10,208 nucleotides of DNA from an uncultured Kouleothrix sp. (GCA_937858455.1 CALLYN010000554.1:1-10208), one strand, 5' to 3'. Positions 1 through 6,697 are shown, numbered from the stretch's first letter. A program made the numbers and translations. The notes: generated from the letters alone by a model not told the origin.

Positions 1-618
1 CCCGGCCGGGTGGGCGATGTCGGCGAACAGAAACGCGCCCACCGCGTCGGCGATCTGGCGGAAGCGCGCGAAGTCGATCGCCCGCGAGTAGGCGCTCGCG
101 CCCACGGTGATCATCTTCGGCTTCTCGCGCCGCGCCACCGCCTCGACCTGGTCGTAGTCCAGCAGCTCGCTGTGCGGGTCCACGCCGTAGGCTACGAAGC
201 GGTATAGCTGGCCCGAAAAATTCACCGGCGAGCCGTGGGTCAGGTGGCCGCCGTGCGACAGGTCCATGCCCAGCACGGTGTCGCCGGGCTTGAGGAAGGT
301 GAAGTACACCGCCATATTCGCCTGGGTGCCCGAGTGCGGCTGCACATTGGCGTAGGCCGCGCCGAACAGCTCGCGCGCGCGCGCCCGCGCCAGGTTCTCG
401 GCCTGATCGACATATTCGCAGCCGCCGTAGTAGCGGTTGCCGGGGTAGCCCTCGGCGTACTTATTGGTGAGGATCGAGCCCTGCGCTTCGAGCACGGCGC
501 GGCTGGTGTAGTTTTCGCTGGCGATCAGCTCGAGCCCATCGCGCTGGCGCCGGGCCTCGCTGGCCAGAATGTGGGCGACGTCGGGGTCGTTCTGCCAGAG
601 CGTGGCGAGTGCTGACAT
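1..618 (-). CDS. glyA: Serine hydroxymethyltransferase, N-terminal part (cut by the window edge)
   Basis: This is the first 206 codons of a PLP-dependent enzyme that interconverts serine and glycine while loading one-carbon units onto tetrahydrofolate in the cytoplasm. The reverse-strand translation begins [14 protein letters not shown] and shows family hallmarks in order: [11 protein letters not shown] (about 29-39), [20 protein letters not shown] (about 52-71), an [12 protein letters not shown] stretch near 90-101, [17 protein letters not shown] near 119-135, and DIAHPAG at 200-206, the start of the PLP-contacting strand. The frame stays open to base 1, so the PLP lysine and C-terminal domain lie outside the window. 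The ATG at 618 is preceded by AAAGGAAG at good spacing, and an extended -10 promoter lies just upstream. Identification is secure. The gene is separated from the upstream receiver gene by a terminator, so it is probably transcribed on its own. Confidence 0.97.
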   Translation of the reverse strand, partial: MSALATLWQNDPDVAHILASEARRQRDGLELIASENYTSRAVLEAQGSILTNKYAEGYPGNRYYGGCEYVDQAENLARARARELFGAAYANVQPHSGTQANMAVYFTFLKPGDTVLGMDLSHGGHLTHGSPVNFSGQLYRFVAYGVDPHSELLDYDQVEAVARREKPKMITVGASAYSRAIDFARFRQIADAVGAFLFADIAHPAG

Positions 619-679
619 GCTGGTGCTTCCTTTCAGATTCGTTGGTTGGCGGGCGGCGCTGCCCTGCCGCTGGGGCGCT

Positions 680-688
680 ATTATACCA
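680..688 (-). promoter_or_regulatory. Extended -10 promoter of glyA
   Basis: On the minus strand the sequence reads TGGTATAAT: a perfect TATAAT hexamer preceded by the TG-n extended -10 element. It lies 62 bp upstream of the glyA ATG, giving a predicted untranslated leader of about 55 nt. The hexamer 17 bp further upstream (CAAAAG) does not resemble TTGACA, which fits promoters that depend on the extended -10. The leader is too short for a glycine or folate riboswitch. Confidence 0.7.
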
Positions 689-730
689 AATCCGCCCGCG
701 CCCTTTTGCTCTGCGCGCGGGCATACGAAA

Positions 731-759
731 ATCCCCCTTTCTCGCCGAGAAAGGAGGAT
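731..759 (-). terminator. Rho-independent terminator of the receiver-domain gene
   Basis: An inverted repeat pairs 736-744 with 746-754 perfectly. Four further pairs (731-734 with 756-759) lie outside a single C/A mismatch. Read on the minus strand, the stem is followed directly by TTTT, so it would terminate transcription leaving the receiver gene that stops at 791. On the plus strand no T-run follows. It also insulates glyA, whose promoter starts about 45 bp downstream. Confidence 0.7.
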
Positions 760-790
760 GGTGCGGGCGCCAGGCTGCGGCGAGCCGGGC

Positions 791-1228
791 CTAGTTCAAG
801 CTGTAGTGTGCGCTGGCGGGAGGCTGCGGCTCGGAAGTGCTGCCGGCGGCAACGTCGAGCGCGTACGAGAGCTGCGAGATGAACTCGTGCAGGTCGAAGG
901 GTTTCGGCAGCGTGGCGCAGCGCATCTGGGCCGTCGGCCAGCTGATCTCGTTCAGCAGGCGGCTGTCGGTCGAGCTGAGCAGCACGCCAACATTGCGCAG
1001 CGCGGGGCTCTGGCGTAGCTGCTGGAGCAGCTGCATGCAGGTGTCGGCATCGCCAGGGCCGATATCGACGATCACGCCGTCGGGCTGGGCGCGCTCGATC
1101 TCGCAGATAGTTGGCGGCAGGCTGGCGCAGCGCCGCATGGTATAGCCTTCGCCGAGCAAAATTTCTTCGATCAGCGCGGAGATGCTGCGATCGTGTTCGG
1201 CAACAAGAATGGTACGGCCTTTGGTCAT
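791..1228 (-). CDS. Stand-alone CheY-like receiver domain protein
   Basis: This 145-residue protein consists of one response-regulator receiver domain (about 5-125) and a short tail with no output domain. Visible landmarks are strand 1 TILVAEHD (6-13), the likely phospho-acceptor Asp55 in VIVDIGPGD, strand 4 ending in Ser85/Ser86, and the conserved Lys109 in LPKPF. The acidic pair that normally binds magnesium is here Glu11-His12, an atypical second position, so phosphorylation may be altered. The ATG at 1228 has GGAAGGA about 8 nt upstream. The gene ends 32 bp before a hairpin terminator. It lies on the same strand as, and 473 bp downstream of, the NarL-type regulator, so it may have its own promoter. 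It may be a phosphate sink or partner of the neighbouring hybrid kinase, but the sequence alone does not show this. The fold assignment is confident; the role is unknown. Confidence 0.88.
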   Translation of the reverse strand: MTKGRTILVAEHDRSISALIEEILLGEGYTMRRCASLPPTICEIERAQPDGVIVDIGPGDADTCMQLLQQLRQSPALRNVGVLLSSTDSRLLNEISWPTAQMRCATLPKPFDLHEFISQLSYALDVAAGSTSEPQPPASAHYSLN

Positions 1229-1701
1229 TTCTCTGTCCTTCCGCTGGCGATACAGTGCGTGCCAGGCACGCTACCATACCGCTGCGGCTGCTTCTGCCGC
1301 AGGTACGGCTGCGGCGTAAGGTCACCGGCATATTGAACTATGCGTAATGCGAGATGCAAGCGCGCATTTCGAGGTTGGCTTTGTCTCACCGGCCGCGCGG
1401 CGCCTGTGCTTGCGCCTGCCCCAGGGCCTGGTGGCGAGCAGTGTGGGGATGAGAGAGGGCCGGCTATGCCTCGAATGGGTGCGCAAGGTGTGCGGGGCCA
1501 GTGCGGCCCCGCGTTCGCCGAGTAATACTGAGCATGGTGCCATCGGCATGGAACTCGAATGCCTACACGTCCTGCTCCGCCCCTCGTCCAGCATGCGTTA
1601 TTACCGGCGTGAATGTAGTCTAGCAGCTTTGCGGCTACTCCGGTGTGGGGGAAATTGCCGAGCGCGTGTCGGGTAAATACCCTACAGCTTCTTGCAGGCG
1701 G
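1229..1701. other. Gene-free interval with small dyads
   Basis: No convincing gene is seen in these 473 bp. The open frames present give Arg/Ser/Cys-rich translations with no domain and no good ribosome site. The stretch holds several short inverted repeats: 1257-1263/1265-1271 just upstream of the receiver gene, 1282-1288/1296-1302, an 8-bp stem 1492-1499/1505-1512 with a 5-nt loop, and an imperfect stem 1621-1627/1631-1637. None is followed by a T-run, so no terminator after the NarL-type gene is evident. Read-through into the receiver gene is possible. Confidence 0.5.
1257..1271 (-). repeat. Perfect 7-bp inverted repeat in the receiver-gene leader
   Basis: GCGTGCC and GGCACGC flank a single A. 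The repeat lies 29 bp upstream of the ATG at 1228 and just upstream of its ribosome site. It could be an operator half-site pair or a small leader hairpin; the sequence does not decide which. No clear -10/-35 pair was recognised around it. Confidence 0.35.
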
Positions 1702-2358
1702 CTAGCTCTCGTCGAACCAGCCGCGCTGCATGGCGTAGCGCACCAGCGCCGCGCGGCTGTGCAGCCCGAGCTTCTCCATCGCGCGGTTTTTGTAGGTGTC
1801 GACGGTCTTCACGCTGATGCCCAGCCGCGTCGCGATTTCTTTGTTGCTGTAGCCGAATGCGGTAAGCCGCACGACATCGGCCTCGCGCGCGCTTAGGTCG
1901 GCCTCGGCGCCTTCGTTCGCGGCCTGGGTGCGCACGAAGCTCTGCACCACCCGCCCGGCGATGGCTGTGTCGAGGTGGGTGCGGCCTTCGGCGACCGCGC
2001 GAATTGCGCTCAGCAGCTCGGCGGCGGAGGTTTGCTTCAGCATATAGCCGCGCGCGCCGGCCTGGAGCATCTGGCGCACATAGCCCGGCTCGCTGTGGCG
2101 CGTCAGCGCGACGACCTGGATCTCGGGGCAGGTTTCGAGCAGCTGCGCGGTGAGCTGCGCGCCGCTCAGGCCCGGCATCGACACGTCGATGACCGCGACA
2201 TCGGGCCGGCAGTCGCGGATCTGATCGATCGCGATGCGGCCATCGCTCGCCTGACCGATCACTTCCATGTCCATCTGCTCGCCGATCAGCGCCGCCAGGC
2301 CTTCGCGCAGCACGGCGTGGTCGTCGGCGAGAAATATGCGCAGCTTATGAAGTCGCAT
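1702..2358 (-). CDS. NarL/FixJ-family response regulator
   Basis: A 218-residue DNA-binding response regulator with the usual two-domain layout. The N-terminal receiver (about 6-122) has the acidic pair Asp12-Asp13, the phospho-acceptor Asp58 in VIDVSMPG, Thr86 and Lys108, so it should be phosphorylatable. The C-terminal LuxR-type helix-turn-helix (about 152-212) shows LSAREADVVRL, GYSNKEIATRLGISVKTVDT and a typical MEKLGLHSRAALVRYA end. Length is normal for the family. The ATG at 2358 lies inside the last codons of the upstream hybrid kinase gene (14-bp overlap), implying translational coupling, so it is almost certainly the cognate regulator of that kinase. Its HisKA_3 type normally pairs with NarL-like regulators. 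Target genes are not shown. No strong terminator follows it. Confidence 0.95.
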   Translation of the reverse strand: MRLHKLRIFLADDHAVLREGLAALIGEQMDMEVIGQASDGRIAIDQIRDCRPDVAVIDVSMPGLSGAQLTAQLLETCPEIQVVALTRHSEPGYVRQMLQAGARGYMLKQTSAAELLSAIRAVAEGRTHLDTAIAGRVVQSFVRTQAANEGAEADLSAREADVVRLTAFGYSNKEIATRLGISVKTVDTYKNRAMEKLGLHSRAALVRYAMQRGWFDES

Positions 2359-5300
2359 CAGCGCCTCCGCGCGGCCCTAGCGGAATACGTATAAACAACG
2401 TCGTGCCGCTTCGCCGGGCCGACTCAATCGTGACAGTGCCGTTCACCAGCGCGACGCGCTCGTGGATGCCCAGCAGGCCGAGTCGCCGCTCGCCGGCCTG
2501 GCCCGTGCTGGCGACGTCGGTGTCGAAACCGATCCCGTCGTCTTCGACGATCAGGCTGAGCTGGTTATCGTGCTGCTCGAGTATCACGCTCACGTGGTGT
2601 GCCTCGGCGTGCTTGAGCACATTGGTGAGCGCTTCTTGCACTACCCGGTACACCACGATCTCGATCTCGCCCGCCAGCCGTGCGCTCGTGTCGGGCATCG
2701 CCTGGAACTCGGCGGCGATGCCGTGGCGCTCGGCCCATTCCTCGACGTGCTGCTGCAGCGCCGCGCGCAGGCCCAGGTCGTCGAGCAGGCTGGGGCGCAG
2801 CTCGAACGCCAGCTGGTCGACATCGCGGTCGAGCCGGTGGGCGATCTGCTGGAGCCGCGCAAGCTGCTTGGCGCGCGCGGGGCTGAGGCGCGGCGCGGCG
2901 AGCTGGTCGAGCCCGATGCGCAGCGCGCTGAGCTGTTGCCCGAGCTGGTCGTGCAGCTCGCGCGCGATACGCCGGCGCTCTTCCTCTTGGGCGGTGACGA
3001 GCTGGCGCAGCACCTGGCTGCGCGCCAGCTCGGCGCGCTGGCGATCGGCCACTTCGGATTGCAGCTGCTGGTTGGCAATTGCGAGCGCGCTGGTGCGTTC
3101 TGTTACGCGCTGCTCGAGCAGCGCCTGCCCCTGCTGCAAGATATCGTCGGCCTGCTTTTGGCGGGTCAGGTCGCGCATGACTTTCACGAAGCCCTGCACC
3201 GTGCCGTGCGCGTCGTGGATCTGCGACATAAGGCTACTGGCGTAAAAACGCGCCCCATCTTTGCGCACCTGCCAGCGCTCATCTTCCGATCGGCCCCTCT
3301 GGAGCGTCTGTTGCAATTCCTGTTCCGGTGCTCCTTGGGTGCGATCTTCCGGCGTAAACAGCAGCGCGCCGGGTTGGCCCAGCACCTCGGCCTCGCTATA
3401 GCCCAGCAGTCGCTCGGCGGCCGGGCTCCAGCTATCGATCCGCCCGCCCAAATCCTGCGTAAAGATCGCGAAATCCTGCACGCTTTCGAACAGCAGGCGC
3501 AGCCGAATTTCATTGGCCTGTAGCGCCTCTTCGGCACGCTTGCGCTCGGTGATGTCGATGAATGTCAGGATCACGCCGTCGATCTTGTCTTCGACGGTGC
3601 GGTAGGGCAGCAGCCGGGCCAGGTACCAGTGCGCGTCCTGGCTGGCCACCTCGCGCTCGACTTTGGCGAGGGTTTCGAGCACGCCCATCGCGTCGGCGGC
3701 CAGCTGCGTGTAGCTGAGCTTGTGGGTGATGTGGGTCAGTGGCCGATTGATATCGGATGGGATGAGGTTGAAGATCACCTGGGCGCTGGGCGTGTAGCGC
3801 TTGATCCGCATCTCGCGATCGACAAAAATCGTGCCGATCTCGGTCGAGGCCATGAGGTTGAGTAGGTCGTTGTTCGACTGGCTGACCTCGTCGACTTTAT
3901 GCTTTAGCTCCTGGTTGACTGTGGTCAGCTCTTCGTTCACCGACTGCAGCTCTTCTTTGCTGGTTTCAAGCTCTTCGGTGGCGGCGCGCAGCTCTTCGTT
4001 GATCGCCTGCAGCTCTTCATTGGCGGCCTTGTACTCTTCCACCGCCGTTTCGTACTGCTCGATCGTGGTGCGCAGCTGGTCTTTGGTGCGCTGGAGCTCG
4101 TCTTCGAGCTGGCGCACCACCGGCTCGGCATCGTTAGGCGCTAACTGCTCGAACGTGCTGGCGTCGGCCAAGTCGCGAAACACCACCAGCACATAGCCGC
4201 GGGCCCAATCGGGCGCCTGCAACGGCCGGACGATCAGGTCGACGAGGCGCGCACCGCCAGCGGTGGCGATACGCACGCGCCGGATCTCGATGTCGCTGAT
4301 CTTCTGCATGGCCGCGAATAACGCCGTGCGCAGTTCGAGCCGCAGGTCGGGGTGCACCACCTTGAGTAGGTTGTGCGACGGCTCGCCCTCGATGAACTGC
4401 AAAAAGGCGCCAATACCGCGCGACAGGTGCACGATGTCGTAGTCCTCGTTGACGATCACGCTAGGCGGGATGTAGTTGGCCAGCAGCTGGCTGTGCAGCT
4501 CGCCGAACGAGTGCAGGCCGGCGTCGCTCGGGCCGCGCTTGGCGGCCTGCGGCCGGTGCGGCGGCCCCACCAGCGGCAGGCCAGGGACAGTACTCGGCGC
4601 AGCGTTGGGAGCGAGCCGGCGCTGGAACAGGCGCTGGCTTTTGTCGATCGGCACGAACAGCCCCGGCACGCCGTCGGTCGACTCCGAGGCGCCCAGCAGC
4701 ATCACGCCCTCGGGCCGCAGCACGAAGTGAAACAGCTGCAGCACCTGCTCTTGCACGTCGCGGTTGAGGTAGATCAGCAGGTTCCGGCAGGTGATCAGGT
4801 CGAGCTTCGAGAACGGCGGGTCGCGCAGCAGGTTGTGCGGCGCGAACAGCACCAGGTCGCGGATCTCTTTCTTGATGCGGTAGCGGCCCTGCTCGGCCTG
4901 AAAAAAGCGCTGGAGCCGCTCGGGCGCGACATCGGCGGCGATCGTGTCGGGGTACACGCCCTGGCGGGCGATGCCGATCGCGTCTTCGTCGATGTCGGTG
5001 GCGAAGACCTGGATGGTCGGCGGCAGGTCGAGCAGCAGGGCGCACTCGTAGAGCAAGATTGCCACCGAGTAGGCTTCCTCGCCTGTGGCGCAGCCCGCCA
5101 CCCAGGCGCGGATCTGCTCGCCCGGCTCTTTGCCGGCAAAGATCGCCGGGAGCACCGTGGTGAGCGCGTGCCAGGCGGCGGTGTCGCGGAAGAAGTTCGT
5201 CACGCTGATCAGCAGGTCGCGCAGCAGCGCCTGCACCTCGTCGGGCCGCGAGCGCAGCACGGCCAGGTACGCCGCCAGATCGACCATGCCGGTGACCTGC

Positions 5301-6079
5301 ATGCGCCGGCCGATGCGGCGCAGCAGCGTTGGGCGCTTGTACTGGCTGAAATCGTGGCCGGTGCGCGCGCGTAGCAGCGCGAAGATCTCGCGCAGCGTGT
5401 CGGCTTCGATCTCGGGCCGCACCGCCTCGGTGGGCAGGTGCATAGTCGCGGCGGTGCGCCAGTAGGCGATCAGCTGGCCGGGCATATCGGCCACTGCGAG
5501 AATGAAATCGACCAGGCTGGTGGCGATCACATTGCGCGGCATCGCATCGAACTCGGCCTCGGCCGGATCCTGCACCAGCACCACCCCGCCGCGCTCTTTG
5601 ATGCGCTGCACGCCGATCGTGCCGTCGGCGCCGCTGCCGCTGAGCACGATCGCGGCGGCGCGCTGCGCGTGCGTCTCGGCCAGGGTGCGAAAGAACAGGT
5701 CGATCGGCGCGCGCCGGCCGCGCGGGCCTTCGGGCTCGGTGAGCTGCACGCTGCCGTCGGCCATCGAAAGGTGCTTGGTGGGCGGGATGACATACACATG
5801 GTTGGCAAGCACCTGCGTCGGCTCCAGTACCTGCGTCACGGGCATGCTGGTGACCTGCTGCAGCACGCTGGCGAGGTTGCTCTCGAATTCAGGCGGCAGG
5901 TGCAGAATCACCACAAAGGCCATGCCGCTGTCGGGGGGCATATGGCTGAACAGCGAGCGCAGCGCCGCAACCCCGCCCGACGACGCGCCAATGCCGACGA
6001 TCGGAAAGGTTTCGTCGCTCTCGGCTGGCTCCTGGGCTGGTTTGGCCCGCGATTTGCGGCGCGGCGAGTTGGCCTTCAT
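2345..6079 (-). CDS. Hybrid sensor kinase: CheB methylesterase-CheR methyltransferase-PAS-HisKA_3-HATPase
   Basis: A 1244-residue multidomain signalling protein. Domains in order: CheB methylesterase (about 26-205) with catalytic Ser33 (GASSGG), His60 (ILHLPP) and Asp152 (SGSGADG); CheR helical part (about 228-290) and SAM-dependent methyltransferase (about 293-475) with VTNFFRD, the AGCATGEEAYS SAM loop (328-338), ATDID and CRNLLIYL; a PAS-like domain (about 525-640); a long coiled coil (about 653-745) with repeated NEEL-type heptads; two more PAS domains (about 747-845 and 860-980); a second coiled coil; a HisKA_3 helix with the phospho-His at 1043 (IARELHDQLGQQL); and a HATPase domain with N1153 and the DDGIGF box near 1180. 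No membrane segment is seen, so it is probably cytoplasmic. The start at 6079 was chosen because GGAGG precedes it by 4 nt and the CheB domain begins soon after; the frame is open to an ATG at 6193, but that extension looks non-coding. It overlaps the NarL-type regulator gene by 14 bp. This fusion architecture is known in other bacteria. Confidence 0.93.
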   Translation of the reverse strand: MKANSPRRKSRAKPAQEPAESDETFPIVGIGASSGGVAALRSLFSHMPPDSGMAFVVILHLPPEFESNLASVLQQVTSMPVTQVLEPTQVLANHVYVIPPTKHLSMADGSVQLTEPEGPRGRRAPIDLFFRTLAETHAQRAAAIVLSGSGADGTIGVQRIKERGGVVLVQDPAEAEFDAMPRNVIATSLVDFILAVADMPGQLIAYWRTAATMHLPTEAVRPEIEADTLREIFALLRARTGHDFSQYKRPTLLRRIGRRMQVTGMVDLAAYLAVLRSRPDEVQALLRDLLISVTNFFRDTAAWHALTTVLPAIFAGKEPGEQIRAWVAGCATGEEAYSVAILLYECALLLDLPPTIQVFATDIDEDAIGIARQGVYPDTIAADVAPERLQRFFQAEQGRYRIKKEIRDLVLFAPHNLLRDPPFSKLDLITCRNLLIYLNRDVQEQVLQLFHFVLRPEGVMLLGASESTDGVPGLFVPIDKSQRLFQRRLAPNAAPSTVPGLPLVGPPHRPQAAKRGPSDAGLHSFGELHSQLLANYIPPSVIVNEDYDIVHLSRGIGAFLQFIEGEPSHNLLKVVHPDLRLELRTALFAAMQKISDIEIRRVRIATAGGARLVDLIVRPLQAPDWARGYVLVVFRDLADASTFEQLAPNDAEPVVRQLEDELQRTKDQLRTTIEQYETAVEEYKAANEELQAINEELRAATEELETSKEELQSVNEELTTVNQELKHKVDEVSQSNNDLLNLMASTEIGTIFVDREMRIKRYTPSAQVIFNLIPSDINRPLTHITHKLSYTQLAADAMGVLETLAKVEREVASQDAHWYLARLLPYRTVEDKIDGVILTFIDITERKRAEEALQANEIRLRLLFESVQDFAIFTQDLGGRIDSWSPAAERLLGYSEAEVLGQPGALLFTPEDRTQGAPEQELQQTLQRGRSEDERWQVRKDGARFYASSLMSQIHDAHGTVQGFVKVMRDLTRQKQADDILQQGQALLEQRVTERTSALAIANQQLQSEVADRQRAELARSQVLRQLVTAQEEERRRIARELHDQLGQQLSALRIGLDQLAAPRLSPARAKQLARLQQIAHRLDRDVDQLAFELRPSLLDDLGLRAALQQHVEEWAERHGIAAEFQAMPDTSARLAGEIEIVVYRVVQEALTNVLKHAEAHHVSVILEQHDNQLSLIVEDDGIGFDTDVASTGQAGERRLGLLGIHERVALVNGTVTIESARRSGTTLFIRIPLGPRGGADATS

Positions 6080-6105
6080 ACTGCCTCCAGCTAGCGCTTC
6101 GGAGT

Positions 6106-6137
6106 GCGCAGGTGCTGCCGCCGGGCGGCACCTGCGC
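6106..6137. repeat. Strong stem-loop in the leader of the hybrid kinase gene
   Basis: A perfect 10-bp inverted repeat (6106-6115 with 6128-6137) can be extended by four inner pairs, one of them a G-U wobble, to a 14-bp stem with a GCCG tetraloop. It lies 26 bp upstream of the kinase ATG. On the minus strand no T-run follows it, so it is not an obvious terminator. A leader hairpin affecting translation, or a dyad operator, are the two readings. Confidence 0.5.
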
Positions 6138-6273
6138 AAAAGTATTAGAAGCTGCCCGACAAGGGTGGTTTGGAGCGACGAAGTCCCTCGCACTTGCCCT
6201 TTTCAGACATGCTGTACGTGTCGATCTTCTGCACCTTTGGTATGCATTAGACTGTATTGGAAATACGGGATAG

Positions 6274-6448
6274 GACGTACGCAGTTGCGCTGTTCGGCTT
6301 CCCGAAGCCGCGCACATCTTGCCTGCGGCAGCAAGGTACTTTTTGATCATTGTGTGCGGTTTTTCCGCGCTCCGCGCGGAAAAACCGCACACCTCTACGG
6401 CATAAGGTACCGCTCTGCCGAAGGCTGAGCTCGCCAACTGCGTAAGTC
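6274..6448. repeat. Nested imperfect foldback repeat
   Basis: A second inverted repeat lies inside the larger element. The ends GAC(G/T)TACGCAGTTG at 6274-6287 and its inverse at 6435-6448 match at 13 of 14 positions. Further inward, CGGCAG (6326-6331) pairs with 6415-6420 and GGTAC (6335-6339) with 6407-6411. At the centre is the 19-bp hairpin 6352-6392. The left arm carries about 24 extra bases, including small hairpins at 6295-6310 and 6318-6335. The whole could fold into one long imperfect stem. It may be an independent foldback MITE nested in, or captured by, the outer element. Confidence 0.55.
6352..6392. repeat. Perfect 19-bp hairpin with 3-nt loop
   Basis: Bases 6352-6370 pair without mismatch with 6374-6392 around a TCC loop. 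The stem includes a T5/A5 block flanked by G/C-rich segments. It is the core of the nested foldback. The T-run lies within the stem, not after it, so a terminator role is doubtful. Confidence 0.8.
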
Positions 6449-6459
6449 ATAAGGGGAGC

Positions 6460-6480
6460 CGGAGGGGCAAAGCCCCTCCG
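6460..6480. repeat. Perfect 9-bp hairpin with AAA loop
   Basis: CGGAGGGGC pairs with GCCCCTCCG around an AAA loop. It is the first of three closely spaced hairpins (with 6489-6533 and 6543-6564) that fill the right half of the putative element. Confidence 0.75.
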
Positions 6481-6488
6481 AACCTCGC

Positions 6489-6533
6489 TGGTGGGGCATA
6501 TATGCTAGCAAAGCTAGCATATATGCCCCACCA
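6489..6533. repeat. Perfect 21-bp hairpin with AAA loop
   Basis: Bases 6489-6509 pair without mismatch with 6513-6533 around an AAA loop. This is the longest perfect stem in the window. The stem has an AT-rich middle (CATATATG) between GC-rich ends and contains the NheI-like GCTAGC near the loop. No T-run follows on either strand. Confidence 0.85.
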
Positions 6534-6542
6534 ACAGAAGAT

Positions 6543-6564
6543 TTTGGGGCCGCAGGCCCCCAAA
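6543..6564. repeat. G/C-rich hairpin with GCA loop
   Basis: GGGGCC (6546-6551) pairs with GGCCCC (6555-6560) around GCA. After a one-base bulge at 6561, TTT (6543-6545) pairs with AAA (6562-6564). It is the last of the tandem hairpins, 13 bp from the start of the right terminal repeat at 6578. Confidence 0.65.
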
Positions 6565-6593
6565 CCCCCACCATTATTATTTCCAATAAAGTC

Positions 6594-6617
6594 TATTATA
6601 CGACGGGTTCGCGAACC
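6594..6617. promoter_or_regulatory. Candidate divergent promoter with 12-bp dyad (operator-like)
   Basis: The minus strand reads a perfect TATAAT at 6595-6600, while the plus strand reads TATTAT at 6594-6599. An exact 12-bp palindrome, GGTTCGCGAACC, lies at 6606-6617. For minus transcription toward the kinase, the palindrome falls in the -10/-35 spacer, where a repressor could act; no good -35 box is seen. The site straddles the right edge of the putative mobile element. The assignment rests only on these two motifs. Confidence 0.4.
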
Positions 6618-6697
6618 GGGCGAAGCCGCTGCGGCGGCATATTTCATGCTGCGCTGCCAGGATAGCAATACTCGCGCCGTAGCGGAAAGGGAACCGT

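Larger units (their letters stand above)
6248..6595. mobile_element. Putative MITE-like non-autonomous element with terminal inverted repeats
   Basis: The sequence TAGACTGTATTGGAAATA at 6248-6265 recurs as an inverted copy at 6578-6595 (17 of 18 positions identical). The 348 bp between hold no plausible protein gene but are packed with long hairpins. Both ends have TA at the outer edge, so the repeats can be read as GAC(T/G)... arms flanked by a duplicated TA. A TA target duplication is typical of IS630/Tc1-mariner-type elements and their MITEs; this family assignment is inference. The element sits in the divergent intergenic region between the hybrid kinase and the stand-alone CheB gene. An alternative is a structured intergenic repeat or non-coding RNA that is not mobile. 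Confidence 0.6.

Noticed and set aside
619..680. Glycine or tetrahydrofolate riboswitch upstream of glyA
   Set aside because: The predicted leader is only about 55 nt and lacks the structural elements of those riboswitches.
1322..1676. Overlapping 90- and 109-codon open frames on both strands
   Set aside because: Arg/Ser/Cys-rich translations, no ribosome site and no domain. Neither has support as a real gene.
2462..3523. 353-codon plus-strand open frame opposite the kinase gene
   Set aside because: It is a GC-driven shadow. The minus strand here encodes recognisable PAS, HisKA_3 and HATPase motifs, and the plus translation shows no domain.
4373..5374. 333-codon plus-strand open frame opposite the CheR region
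   Set aside because: Arg/Gln/His/Val-rich shadow of the CheR domain with no ribosome site or motif.
6080..6193. 38-residue N-terminal extension of the hybrid kinase
   Set aside because: The extension is low-quality sequence crossing a 14-bp hairpin. The ATG at 6079 has GGAGG upstream and starts close to the CheB domain.
6280..6570. CRISPR array or tRNA gene
   Set aside because: The repeats are inverted and differ from one another, with no direct repeat-spacer pattern. No cloverleaf with a TTC-type loop could be drawn.
6247..6668. Several short open frames through the hairpin region
   Set aside because: Their translations simply reflect the inverted repeats (similar RFFRA-type stretches on both strands), which indicates repeat DNA rather than protein genes.
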